Positions 8,861-17,206 of a stretch of DNA of 64,000 nucleotides are shown here, one piece after another (the first letter of the stretch is position 1; the number at the start of each line of letters is the position of its first letter). The translations under genes were made by a program, and so were the position numbers. The stretch is from an uncultured Kiloniellaceae bacterium (GTDB taxonomy: Bacteria > Pseudomonadota > Alphaproteobacteria > Kiloniellales > Kiloniellaceae). The notes beneath the pieces were generated by a model that saw only the letters and a program-made list of their open reading frames with translations, made no database searches and had not been told where the DNA came from. The stretch covers positions 186,001 to 250,000 of the forward strand of contig CANMQP010000010.1 in the NCBI GenBank assembly GCA_947500035.1, read 5' to 3'.

Positions 8861-9859
8861 ATGGACATTCAGCATCCTTACCTCATGTTTCTCGGTGATG
8901 CGCCGGACCGGCTTGCGGCTAAAACGGCCCAGGGGGTCGCGGATTGGCGCCCGGAATGGTGTCTCGGTCAATTCCGCATGGAGGGATGCAATGCGGATCT
9001 CCAGTTGCCCGATATGACCATGGAGGAGGCCGCGGCGGCCGGCGTGAAGACGGTGATTGTCGGAGTCGCGAACCGTGGCGGTGTCATCTCCGAACCCTGG
9101 ATCGCCGTTCTGGAACGTGCGCTTGAGCTGGGTATGGATGTCGCGGCCGGTCTTCACAATCGCCTCAGCGATGTGCCGGTCCTGCGGGAAGTCGCGGCGC
9201 ATCACGGACGCACACTCTTTGACGTCCGCCATCCGCGCGAGGATTACGCGGTGGCGTCGGGCAAAAAACGCTCCGGAAAGCGGGTTCTCGCGGTCGGAAC
9301 GGATTGCTCCGTCGGTAAGATGTACACGACGCTCGCGATGGAAAAGGAAATGCGCGCCCGGGGCTGGAATGCGGATTTCCGGGCGACCGGCCAGACCGGG
9401 ATCTTCATTGCCGGAAGCGGAGTGTCGATCGACGCGGTGGTCGCCGATTTCATCTCCGGCGCCGTTGAAGCCATCAGCCCCGAGAATACGGCCGATCACT
9501 GGGATCTCATCGAAGGGCAGGGGTCTCTCTTTCATGCCTCTTTCGCCGGTGTGAGCCTCGGTCTTCTGCATGGGGCTCAGGCCGATGCTCTGGTGCTCTG
9601 TCACGAACCGACACGTGCGCATATGCGCGGTCTGCCTGAGTACAAGTTGCCCAGCCTGGAAGACTGCATGGCGGCCAACCTCTCCGCGGCTCATTTGACC
9701 AATCCGGATGCCCGCTTTGTCGGAGTGGCGGTCAACACCTTCCACATGTCGCCTGAAGACGCCGAGAGCTACCTCCAGGAGGTCGAGAGCCGGCTGGGTC
9801 TTCCGGCCGTGGATCCCGTACGCAACGGTGTCGGTCGCATTGTCGACCGGTTGAATTGA
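8861..9859 (+). CDS. dgcN: DUF1611 protein, D-glutamate N-acetyltransferase DgcN
   Basis: A 332-residue DUF1611-family protein. Members adjacent to an enolase-superfamily epimerase have been described as DgcN, which acetylates D-glutamate to N-acetyl-D-glutamate in a marine bacterial D-Glu catabolic route. An N-terminal Rossmann-like domain (residues 1-140, with TVIVGVANRGG) precedes a C-terminal P-loop-like domain. That domain contains VGTDCSVGKMYTT near residues 147-160, ATGQTGIF and IEGQGSLFH. The dgcA-type gene follows after 22 bp, which strongly supports the assignment. The ATG at 8861 follows a poor Shine-Dalgarno sequence. The function is taken from the family and the gene pairing. Confidence 0.88.
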   Translation: MDIQHPYLMFLGDAPDRLAAKTAQGVADWRPEWCLGQFRMEGCNADLQLPDMTMEEAAAAGVKTVIVGVANRGGVISEPWIAVLERALELGMDVAAGLHNRLSDVPVLREVAAHHGRTLFDVRHPREDYAVASGKKRSGKRVLAVGTDCSVGKMYTTLAMEKEMRARGWNADFRATGQTGIFIAGSGVSIDAVVADFISGAVEAISPENTADHWDLIEGQGSLFHASFAGVSLGLLHGAQADALVLCHEPTRAHMRGLPEYKLPSLEDCMAANLSAAHLTNPDARFVGVAVNTFHMSPEDAESYLQEVESRLGLPAVDPVRNGVGRIVDRLN

Positions 9860-9881
9860 AGTCCTTGGGAGTCCTTGATCT

Positions 9882-10874
9882 GTGAGCCTGGGAAATATCC
9901 AACTTGAGGTCCGGCAAGAGAGCTGGCCCATCGCCGGCAAGTTCACCATTTCGCGTGGCAGCAAGACGACGGCGGAGGTCGTGGTCGTCGAATTGACTGC
10001 CGGCGGCAAGACCGGGCGCGGCGAATGCGTGCCCTATGCCCGTTATGGCGAGACCATCGAGGGCGTGATTGGCCAGATCGAGAGCCAGCGTGACGCACTC
10101 GCGGCTGGTCTCGACCGGATCGCCCTGCAGGAGGCTTTGCCGCCGGGAGCTGCGCGAAATGCGCTGGATTGCGCCTTTTGGGACCTGGAAGCCAAGAGCA
10201 GCGGCAAACGGGTTTGGGAGCTTGCCGGCCTACCGGATCCTACTCTGGTCAAGACGGTCTATACTCTCTCGTTGGACACGGCGGAGAACATGGGGGCTGC
10301 CGCCAGCCGAAATGCCGATCGTCCGCTGCTTAAGTTGAAGCTGGCGGGTCCGGAGGATCTGGACCGGGTTCGGGCCGTCCGAGAAGCGGCGCCCGGCGCG
10401 AAGATTGTCGTGGATGCCAACGAAGGCTGGACGCTGGAGCAATACGTCGCCTTTGCACCTGAATTGGCCGAAATAGGCGTATCGATGATCGAACAACCGC
10501 TTCCGGCGGGCGAAGATGCCGGTTTGGCGGATGTTGAACGTCCCGTCCCCGTCTGCGCGGACGAGGCCTGCCACGACGCCTCGACGCTCGCCGGACTGAC
10601 CGACCGCTATGACATGATCAATATCAAGCTCGACAAGACCGGTGGCCTGACCGAGGCCCTGCGCCTGAAGCAAGCGGCCGAGGAAGCGGGTGTGGAGATT
10701 ATGGTCGGCTGCATGATTGCGACATCTCTCTCGATGGCGCCGGCTATTTTAGTGGCGCAGAACGTGGCCGTCGTCGATGTGGACGGTCCCTTACTGCTCG
10801 CGAAAGATCGACCGGATGGACTGTTTTTCGATGGCAGTCTGGTCTCGCCGTCCCAACCGTCACTTTGGGGCTGA
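9882..10874 (+). CDS. dgcA: Enolase-superfamily epimerase, N-acetyl-D-glutamate racemase DgcA (dipeptide-epimerase-like)
   Basis: A 330-residue muconate-lactonizing/dipeptide-epimerase-type enolase. Visible active-site elements are the KLKL segment (catalytic Lys on strand 2), Asp in VVDANEGW, Glu in MIEQPLP, Asp/Glu in CADEACHD, and the second catalytic Lys in NIKLDKTGGL. All metal and acid-base positions therefore look intact. Family members were annotated as L-Ala-D/L-Glu epimerases, but next to dgcN the likely reaction is N-acetyl-D-Glu to N-acetyl-L-Glu. The start is a GTG at 9882. It sits in a plus-strand run between dgcN and murI. The remaining doubt is between the two substrate classes. 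Confidence 0.85.
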   Translation: MSLGNIQLEVRQESWPIAGKFTISRGSKTTAEVVVVELTAGGKTGRGECVPYARYGETIEGVIGQIESQRDALAAGLDRIALQEALPPGAARNALDCAFWDLEAKSSGKRVWELAGLPDPTLVKTVYTLSLDTAENMGAAASRNADRPLLKLKLAGPEDLDRVRAVREAAPGAKIVVDANEGWTLEQYVAFAPELAEIGVSMIEQPLPAGEDAGLADVERPVPVCADEACHDASTLAGLTDRYDMINIKLDKTGGLTEALRLKQAAEEAGVEIMVGCMIATSLSMAPAILVAQNVAVVDVDGPLLLAKDRPDGLFFDGSLVSPSQPSLWG

Positions 10875-10925
10875 CGAGCTTCCGCCTCTTTCCGGCTGCT
10901 CGAAGCTCGAGAAAGGTATTATTCA

Positions 10926-11807
10926 GTGATCGGTGTTTTTGACTCCGGCGATGGCGGCCTGACGGTGCTCAAAGCTCTGGTCCGGCGCTTGCCGGAACAG
11001 GATTTCCTGTATTTGGGCGATCATGCCAGGGCGCCGATCGGCGGGCGGGATCCGGAAGACATCTATAACCTGACCATTGCAAACATCGATTACCTCTTTT
11101 CGCAGGGATGCCGTCTGGTTCTGCTCGCCTGTAACACGGCGTCGGCTGTGGCCTTGCGGCGACTCCAGCAGACCTGGTTGCCGCAGCGTGATGCGGAACT
11201 TGGGCAGCCTGGGCGGCGGGTGCTGGGAGTTCTTGTGCCCATGGTCGAGGCCATCGCCAAGGTGCCCTGGAACTCAGCAGGGCAGTTGATTGGGAAACGG
11301 GCCAATCCGACCCGATCCTGCGTTGCCATATTCGCCACGCGCAGGACCGTGGAGACCGGCTCTTATCCTCTTGAGATAGGCCTTCGGGCGCCAAACGTAG
11401 AGGTGTTTCAGCAGGCCTGTCCCGATCTGGTCGCACGTATCGAAGCCGGCGCTTCTCAGGATGAACTTCGGGGGATGGTTGGGAGCTACGTGGAGGCCTT
11501 GATGATGCAAATGGCCGGGCGCATACCCGATACGGCGGTTTTAGGCTGCACGCATTATCCGCTAGTTGCGCCCGCTTTTGCAGGGGCCTTGCCCAAGGGA
11601 GTCGAGCTGCTTGACCAGCCTGGTCTGGTGGCAGAGAGCTTGGGAGATTATCTCACGCGCCATCCTGCCTTTGATCAAGCGGCGGGGAGAGAGCGAGAAG
11701 GTTCCCCGGTTCGCCGCTTTCTCACGACTGGTTCGGCGGAGTACGCCAGTGAGAAGGCAAGCTTCTTCTTTGGCGCGCCTGTCACATTTGAACACTGCAC
11801 GTTCTAA
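10926..11807 (+). CDS. murI: Glutamate racemase
   Basis: Cofactor-independent racemase interconverting L- and D-glutamate to supply D-Glu for peptidoglycan. Both catalytic cysteines are in place: LLACNTAS near residue 70 and LGCTHYPL near residue 205. The N-terminal substrate motif reads FDSGDGGLTV, with Asp where Val or Ile is usual. The start is a GTG at 10926, about 50 bp after dgcA. At 293 residues it is slightly longer than average, with an insertion near QLIGKRANPTRS. Placement behind a D-glutamate catabolic pair links D-Glu production and removal. It could be the essential MurI or a second, catabolic copy. Confidence 0.9.
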   Translation: MIGVFDSGDGGLTVLKALVRRLPEQDFLYLGDHARAPIGGRDPEDIYNLTIANIDYLFSQGCRLVLLACNTASAVALRRLQQTWLPQRDAELGQPGRRVLGVLVPMVEAIAKVPWNSAGQLIGKRANPTRSCVAIFATRRTVETGSYPLEIGLRAPNVEVFQQACPDLVARIEAGASQDELRGMVGSYVEALMMQMAGRIPDTAVLGCTHYPLVAPAFAGALPKGVELLDQPGLVAESLGDYLTRHPAFDQAAGREREGSPVRRFLTTGSAEYASEKASFFFGAPVTFEHCTF

Positions 11808-11834
11808 ATCAGACCTTACCCGAGCAACGAGACC

Positions 11835-12155
11835 TTAGCGCCGCCGGCGTCGTTTTGATCTGACCCGCAAGAGACGTTCGCGAGGATAGGCAGCCACTTC
11901 GGAGAGGAGATTGAGCAGACTGGGCATGGAGGCTTTGCGTCCTGCGCCTTCGTAATGCTCGACCAGATTGCCGGCTGCGACAGCTGGATCGTGGTCCGGG
12001 GCGAGGCTGAGAAGCCAGGCGAAAACGAGCTGTTCGTCCGATGCCTTCATTCGTCTGTCTCCTGCCGTCATTGCGGCTGCAATAACGAGGGAAGGGTCGT
12101 CGAATTTAAGGTTAGCTGTGGTTGTCCGGCCATGAAGGCCTGAGATCTCTGCCAT
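11835..12155 (-). CDS. Unknown 106-residue protein controlled by a cobalamin riboswitch
   Basis: A small, probably cytoplasmic protein that I do not recognise. It looks mostly helical: residues about 20-55 (DDPSLVIAAAMTAGDRR, then QLVFAWLLSLAP) and about 57-95 (DPAVAAGNLVEHYE, LLNLLSEVAAYPRERLL). It ends in a very basic RSKRRRRR tail that could contact nucleic acid. There is no CbtB-like His/Cys motif, no membrane helix and no cobalamin-enzyme signature. The ATG at 12155 has a strong GGGGAGGAT ribosome site. The gene lies 45 nt downstream of a full cobalamin riboswitch, so it is probably repressed when B12 is plentiful. It is convergent with murI. Confidence 0.75.
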   Translation of the reverse strand: MAEISGLHGRTTTANLKFDDPSLVIAAAMTAGDRRMKASDEQLVFAWLLSLAPDHDPAVAAGNLVEHYEGAGRKASMPSLLNLLSEVAAYPRERLLRVRSKRRRRR

Positions 12156-12199
12156 ACAATCCTCCCCGGCACACCCCGTCCGGTCAATGGTTGTTACAG

Positions 12200-12390
12200 G
12201 TGTTGGCAGGTCTCCTGGCTCACGGATCCTAGCGTCTCGCCGACCTTCCCAGATGAATTCCAGTGGTCTTAACCTGGCGAACGCTCTCCGCTTACAGTTG
12301 CGGGGGCAGCTTCGGATTGGTTTTCTCAGCTTTTAGAGAGAAAACGACACCGAATTCCCATTTTAATCCCCGGCGAAGGGGAACCAACAC
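12200..12390 (-). promoter_or_regulatory. Cobalamin (B12) riboswitch
   Basis: Read on the minus strand, the B12-box core GCTGCCCCCGCAACTGTAAG occupies 12291-12310. It is preceded by a GGGAATTCGGTG element and followed by GAAGGTCGGCGAGACGC and GAGCCAGGAGACCTGCC, all in the order of the cobalamin aptamer. The closing stem P1 is GTGTTGG at 12384-12390 paired with CCAACAC at 12200-12206. The aptamer ends 45 nt before the start codon at 12155. The 5' end lies only 44 bp from the methyltransferase stop, so its promoter may be inside that gene or transcription may read through from it. Confidence 0.93.
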
Positions 12391-12433
12391 AGCGAGCTTC
12401 CAGACTACGCTGCATTGCACAAATGTCAATCGA

Positions 12434-13171
12434 TCATGCTTTTCGGAGCAGGTTGAGACGGCTGGGTGAGGCGAAGCGGTAGGCGCCCTCTTCGAATTCT
12501 GCGGCTGATTCAAAGGCGACACGCAGATTGTCACCCTGCGCCTCGACGGCCGGACGGCGGTTTTCATCCACTGCGATTATTTCGTTCCGGCAGGCTTCGA
12601 AACTTTCGTAACTCAAGGGCGCTTCGTAGCTCAGCTCCCTATGTTCGCGGACTTCGGGCGTGTTCGCGGCGTTCAGGAGCGCTTCGTAGGCGCTGGCTCG
12701 AACATCGGTTTCGTCCTCAATCGGGCGCATCATTTCGAAAAAAGCACCTTCGGCCAAGGGCTCCAGAGCGTAAATCTCGCCACCGGGCCGCAGAACACGC
12801 AGCGCCTCGCACAGGGCCGCTGTCTGATGCTCGACCGGCACATGGTGCAGCGAGTTGAAGAAGACGACCGCGTCAAAAGTTCCGGCCTCGAAAGGCAGAT
12901 CCTGTGCCACGCCGGATATGTAGTCTTCGGCACCGGCGACATCGGCGTCGCGGGCGCGGGCAAGCTGCTTCTCTGACGCGTCCAGACCGATGACGCGCGC
13001 ACCCTCCCGCGTCATAAAACGGACAAGGCCGCCGCTGCCGCAGCCGATATCGAGCACCCGCTGTCCCTTGAGTGGGAGGGTGCTGCGCATTACGGCTGTG
13101 TGTTTTCGGGGCGCATGTTTCATGGGACGTCCATTCTTATCGGTCGCAGGGTCTGATCGACTGATCGCCAT
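12434..13171 (-). CDS. Class I SAM-dependent methyltransferase
   Basis: A 245-residue Rossmann-fold methyltransferase. Motif I is VLDIGCGSGGLVRF near residues 39-52, the acidic end of strand 2 is VIGLDASEKQL, motif post-I/II is FDAVVFFNSLHHV, and motif III is LRPGGEIYALEP. This resembles UbiE/BioC-like small-molecule methyltransferases, but the C-terminal half (ASAYEALLNAANTPEVREH onward) does not point to a substrate. The ATG at 13171 was used. It lies upstream of, and on the same strand as, the B12 riboswitch, so the two genes may share a transcript. The substrate is unknown. Confidence 0.85.
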   Translation of the reverse strand: MAISRSDPATDKNGRPMKHAPRKHTAVMRSTLPLKGQRVLDIGCGSGGLVRFMTREGARVIGLDASEKQLARARDADVAGAEDYISGVAQDLPFEAGTFDAVVFFNSLHHVPVEHQTAALCEALRVLRPGGEIYALEPLAEGAFFEMMRPIEDETDVRASAYEALLNAANTPEVREHRELSYEAPLSYESFEACRNEIIAVDENRRPAVEAQGDNLRVAFESAAEFEEGAYRFASPSRLNLLRKA

Positions 13172-13302
13172 GCGGACCTGCTGCCGTTCCGGAATAGAGT
13201 TTTAAAATTGCCCGGGTCTTGCTGTAAAGCTGGGGTTGGTTGCCGGTTGCGCAAGACTTCGCCGCGGGCAATCTGGATGGAATTGGAAGGAACAGAACTG
13301 GC

Positions 13303-14175
13303 ATGACGAGCGAAAAAGAAATTCCGTCTGGCGATGTCCCCGAACTGGACGGCTGGATAGGGCGCAGTCAGACGCAGGATGACGTCATAGATGATGCGCG
13401 TGCGCGTCGGCTACAGGCCACCTTGGACGATCCTTTCCCGCCATTGGAGCCGGGAGATGCCCTGCCGCCTCTCTGGCATTGGGCATATTTCTGGGAGCAG
13501 ACCAGGAACTCTGCGCTCGGTCCGGACGGACTTGCGATCGGTACCGGAATGCTTCCACCCGTGGAACTGCCGCGGATCATGTGGGCTGGAAGCCGTATTT
13601 CCTTTCCAACCCTCTTGCGTCTCGGTGCGGCAGCGACCCGGCGTTCCACAATTCTCAGGATATCAGAAAAGCAGGGGCGTTCAGGCCGTCTTTGTTTTTT
13701 GACGCTCCGGCACGAGGTGCTTCAGCAGGATCAGCTTTGCGTCGACGAAGAAATGGATGTGGTCTATCGGGAGGCTGCCGGCGCTTTGGAAACCTCACCT
13801 GAAGGACAACAGGCTCCTTCCCAAGCGGACTGGAGCCGGGAGGTAACACCGGATCCTGTGCTGTTGTTCCGCTATTCCGCGCTGACTTGGAACAGTCATC
13901 GGATTCACTATGATCGAGACTACGTCACAGGGCGGGAGGGGTATCCTGGCCTGATTGTGCACGGTCCGCTTTTGGCAACGCTGATGCTCAACCAGCTTCG
14001 GTATCACCTGCCTGAGGCAAGGGTCACAGGTTTTACGTTTGCTGCGCGACGTCCGGTCTTCGATGCCTCCGCTTTCACCGTGGCCGGGGCGTGTGAGGGA
14101 AATGCTGCAGCTGTCTGGGTTGCCGATTCTGACGGCATGCTTGCGATGGACGGATCGGCCAGCTTCGAACCTTGA
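13303..14175 (+). CDS. MaoC/HTD2-like acyl-CoA hydratase (mesaconyl-C4-CoA hydratase type)
   Basis: Hot-dog-fold hydratase acting on a CoA thioester. The N-terminal half (residues about 10-150) is the FAS1-like dehydratase domain with PPLWHWAYFWE. The C-terminal half carries FRYSALTWNSHRIHYDRDY, which is the conserved catalytic segment of HTD2/mesaconyl-C4-CoA hydratases, followed by YPGLIVHGPLLATLML. I chose the ATG at 13303 because GGAAGG lies about 12 bp upstream; a TTG at 13240 would add 21 residues. No other 3-hydroxypropionate-cycle or itaconate genes are nearby, so the precise substrate is open. The gene stands alone on the plus strand. Confidence 0.85.
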   Translation: MTSEKEIPSGDVPELDGWIGRSQTQDDVIDDARARRLQATLDDPFPPLEPGDALPPLWHWAYFWEQTRNSALGPDGLAIGTGMLPPVELPRIMWAGSRISFPTLLRLGAAATRRSTILRISEKQGRSGRLCFLTLRHEVLQQDQLCVDEEMDVVYREAAGALETSPEGQQAPSQADWSREVTPDPVLLFRYSALTWNSHRIHYDRDYVTGREGYPGLIVHGPLLATLMLNQLRYHLPEARVTGFTFAARRPVFDASAFTVAGACEGNAAAVWVADSDGMLAMDGSASFEP

Positions 14176-14337
14176 AACCGGCAAAAAAAAACGATGGATG
14201 CGCAGGGGAGCGCAACCATCGGCAAGTTCAGGGAGGATCTGAGTAAACTGCTTTGGTGACTGTCTGTCTCGACAACACGGACCAGCGGATCTGCTGCGAA
14301 GTCTCATTGCCGTGAGCTGATGATGGCAGCTATGTGG

Positions 14338-14583
14338 TCATTGCACCTTCAAAATGGCCTTCGCTTCGGTCAGTTTGGCAACGCAGTTTTCTTTGTTGCC
14401 TGCGGCGGAATCTTCCGCCGCTTCGTTGCGGAGCTGCTGCACCTTTAATAGCTCTTCCGTTTCGACGGCCGGGCTCGCGGCCAGAGCCGAGTCGACGATG
14501 GCTAAGTCGTCTTCACACTGCCCGGCCACTGCAACTCCAAGAGGTGCGAATGAGAGGACCAGTGCCAGGCGCAGGGCTTTCAT
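14338..14583 (-). CDS. Small periplasmic protein, function unknown
   Basis: An 81-residue protein with a convincing signal peptide (MKALRLALVLSFAPLGVAVAG). The mature part is short, helical and acidic with a single Cys pair candidate (QCEDDL near the N-terminus and ENCVAKL near the C-terminus), which could form a disulphide. The sequence LLKVQQLRNEAAEDSAAGN followed by AKLTEAKAIL looks like a helical hairpin. I do not recognise a family. The start codon follows a GGAGTGAAGTC-like purine stretch on the minus strand. It stands alone between the MaoC-like and aminotransferase genes. The intact signal peptide supports a real gene. Confidence 0.6.
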   Translation of the reverse strand: MKALRLALVLSFAPLGVAVAGQCEDDLAIVDSALAASPAVETEELLKVQQLRNEAAEDSAAGNKENCVAKLTEAKAILKVQ

Positions 14584-14839
14584 GACTTCACTCCGTCAGG
14601 CTGTAACTGACGTCACACTGCCCCAAACCCGGCCTGGATTGTTGTGCGATTATCGTGATGGAAAACGGTCAAATCCCGGCTGCGAATGTGGCTGAAACTT
14701 GGCGGTTTCGTGTCGTGGTTTTTAGTTTGAGACGGCCCACGAGACCGACGTGCATCGCGCGGATTCAAACCGGTCGGCGAAAGCTCCTCACGTTCAATAG
14801 CTTAGCCTTAACGCAATCTGTTCACGTGGGAACAGAGAA

Positions 14840-16030
14840 TCATAAGGCGGCCACGGCGGTGCAGAGCCGTTTGATCTCCTCATCCGTATTGTAATAGTGA
14901 ACGCTGGCGCGAAGAATATCGCTCAGACCACGCCGTTCCATATCGATCCGGGTCGATTTTATAGTCGAGTTGGAGATATTGATGTCCTGTTTTCGCAGCG
15001 CCGCGCGAACATCAGGGGCTTCCAGTCCATCCTTGGTGAAGGTTACGATTCCGCATTTACTTGCACCGATGTCAGTGGTTGTAACGCCGGGAATTTCCTC
15101 GAGCGCGGTGCGCAGAGAGTCCGCCAGGGAGATCACACGTTCCTCGATAATGTCGAGACCCCAGGAAAGGGCGTAGTCTACAGCCGCGCCCAACCCGAGC
15201 ACGGCGGCATAGTTGAACTCCCAGTTTTCAAAGCGCCGCGCGTCTGGACGCAGTTCAAAGCGGTCCCGGGCGGTCCAGACCGCAGCATGGTTGTCCAGCA
15301 TCGGGGGCTCGATCGTCTCAAGCAGGGCTTTGCGGACGTAGAGAAATCCGCTGCCCCGGGGGCCACGCAGATATTTCCGACCCGTGGCCGACAGGAAATC
15401 GCAGCCGATCGCTTCCACATCCAGGGCGATCTGACCCGGTGACTGGCAGGCGTCCAGCAGGTAGAGGATGCCATGTGTCCGCGCGATCCTGCCGACTTCG
15501 GCCGCCGGATTCACCAGTCCGCCATTGGTGGGCACATGCGTGATGGCGATCAGCTTGACCCTGCCGTCTATCATCCGCTCCAGGGCTTCGATGTCGAGCT
15601 GCCCGCTGTCGTCACTCGGCACCACATCGATCACTGCGCCCCGGTCACGGGCGACCTTCAGGTAGTTGATATAGTTGCTCGAATACTCCGCCTCAGTGGT
15701 CAGGATGCGGTCACCCGCCTTTAGATCAACCGCATAAAAGGCGAGACACCAGCCAACGGTGGCATTTTCCACCAGGGCAATTTCCGCGGAACCGCAGTTC
15801 AGAAGCCGCGCGATTGAGGTGTAACAAGCGGCGACGCGGTCACGCGCCACCTCTGCCGCTTCGTAACCACCGATCTGCGCTTCCAGCTGCAGATGCTCGA
15901 TTTGGGCATCGATCACCGACTGGGGCATCAGGGCCGCGCCTGCGTTGTTGAAGTGAATGACTTCACGACATCCCGGCGTTTCAGACCGTGCGCGGTTGAT
16001 ATCCATTTTATGCTCGCTTACTGACTGCAT
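14840..16030 (-). CDS. Class V aminotransferase family PLP enzyme
   Basis: A 396-residue PLP enzyme of the NifS/isopenicillin-N-epimerase type fold. The N-terminus has HFNNAGAALMP. The cofactor-binding Asp is in LYLLDACQSPGQ, and the Schiff-base Lys is in SATGRKYLRGPRGSGFLYV, where the RKYLRGPRG pattern is typical of this class. The reaction could be desulfuration, C-S lyase or aminotransfer. The absence of an active-site Cys loop argues against a housekeeping cysteine desulfurase, and no isc or suf genes are nearby. Starts at 16030 and 16006 (MDINRARSE) are both possible. The precise substrate is unknown. Confidence 0.85.
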   Translation of the reverse strand: MQSVSEHKMDINRARSETPGCREVIHFNNAGAALMPQSVIDAQIEHLQLEAQIGGYEAAEVARDRVAACYTSIARLLNCGSAEIALVENATVGWCLAFYAVDLKAGDRILTTEAEYSSNYINYLKVARDRGAVIDVVPSDDSGQLDIEALERMIDGRVKLIAITHVPTNGGLVNPAAEVGRIARTHGILYLLDACQSPGQIALDVEAIGCDFLSATGRKYLRGPRGSGFLYVRKALLETIEPPMLDNHAAVWTARDRFELRPDARRFENWEFNYAAVLGLGAAVDYALSWGLDIIEERVISLADSLRTALEEIPGVTTTDIGASKCGIVTFTKDGLEAPDVRAALRKQDINISNSTIKSTRIDMERRGLSDILRASVHYYNTDEEIKRLCTAVAAL

Positions 16031-16137
16031 TGGCTGGCAGCGGTAATGACATAAAACGAGGCGCCGTTACAGACCGATCTTGTATAACCGCTTGTGCTGC
16101 GGGGAAGGGCGGGGTTTAGCGGTGGACAGCGACTTGC

Positions 16138-16950
16138 TCATCGCCAGATGCCCGCGGAGGAAGAAGCGGAGGAACCGGGGCTTTTTCCGCCGGGTTCGCT
16201 CTGTCGTTCGGACAGAAGGCGTGCGGAGGCTTGCAGCTTCAGCCGTTTTTGGCGCTCAATTTGCTTCTTCCGGGCTTCGCGCAGTCGCCTGTTCTCGGCG
16301 TGACGTTCGGCGCGCCAGGCTTTGAAGACCTTCAGGCGGTACAGGCGGGCAAAGGAGATCGTTTTTGAATGGTAGTCACCGATCGCATGGGTCCAGGAGC
16401 CGGCGTCCCTGCGGAGCCGACTTAAGAAGGAGGCGGCGTAAGCCGTGTTGTGCTTTGGGTCAAAGGCCTGTTCCAGATTTTTAAAGGCGTCCGGGTGGTA
16501 GTGGAGGTTGATCTGCATGCAGCCCACGTCGATGTTTTTGATGCCCCGGGCCTGCAGTTTCCGCACCTCGGCCAACGCCGCCGTCTTGCTGGGCAAATAC
16601 CGCCCTTTTCCCTCGGCCATGACCGTCCAGGGCCAGGCAAGATTTGCCTTGGTCTTGGGGTCCCAGTGGCCCGACTCGACTTTTGAGATTGCTGTCAGCA
16701 GATGCGGGGGCAACTGATGTTGTTTCTCTGCAGCGCGAATATGCTTTGGACAGAGTGACCAGGCATCATCGATTCGACCCGCGCCGGCGGCCTCAAGAGG
16801 GGCGGAATCCGTGGCCCAAAGGATCAGAAACAAAAAGACTGATCCTGCTAGGCCTGCAATATGCGACCACAAAGGCCGGCCGCAGCGGCGGATTCGGTCT
16901 TCAGCGAGCCCACTGCATAGCTGTTGCGCTCGGGTCACATGGCACTTCAT
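16138..16950 (-). CDS. Lytic transglycosylase with SLT domain
   Basis: Periplasmic or membrane-anchored murein lytic enzyme. A basic N-terminus is followed by one hydrophobic segment (about residues 33-50, LAGSVFLFLILWA). The SLT domain spans about residues 70-195, with the catalytic Glu in ISKVESGHW, then VGCMQINLHYHP and SWTHAIGDYHSKT, where the usual goose-lysozyme-like motifs are recognisable. The C-terminus is a long charged helix rich in Arg, Lys and Gln, probably a coiled coil, ending in a Ser-rich tail. AAGGAG stands 9 bp before the ATG at 16950. Such proteins often open the wall for flagella or secretion systems, but none is encoded nearby. Confidence 0.88.
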   Translation of the reverse strand: MKCHVTRAQQLCSGLAEDRIRRCGRPLWSHIAGLAGSVFLFLILWATDSAPLEAAGAGRIDDAWSLCPKHIRAAEKQHQLPPHLLTAISKVESGHWDPKTKANLAWPWTVMAEGKGRYLPSKTAALAEVRKLQARGIKNIDVGCMQINLHYHPDAFKNLEQAFDPKHNTAYAASFLSRLRRDAGSWTHAIGDYHSKTISFARLYRLKVFKAWRAERHAENRRLREARKKQIERQKRLKLQASARLLSERQSEPGGKSPGSSASSSAGIWR

Positions 16951-17206
16951 GGCGGTTACTCCTTGTCACGAATCTTGAGCAATCCGCATGCCAGAAATTT
17001 TATTTCAAAAACCAATGATACCTTGAACAGAAAAGTCGCGTTTCCGGAGAGAATTATTCAATGCGTGCGCTGCAATGGAAACTCGGTTAGATCGTTAAGA
17101 TTGATTAACCTTATTGGAAATATCGTAATAAAATTCAATGACATGGAAAATTATCATTGCATTTTTTGCCCGGATTATCATATTGTGCAGTGCGGTATGG
17201 ATTGAG

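Noticed and set aside
8726-10009. Minus-strand open frame of 427 codons
   Set aside because: It lies opposite dgcN, whose family motifs are clear; the antisense product resembles nothing.
17095-17109. Possible CtrA site TTAAGATTGATTAAC upstream of the candidate sRNA
   Set aside because: Spacing is six rather than seven bases, which does not meet the CtrA consensus.
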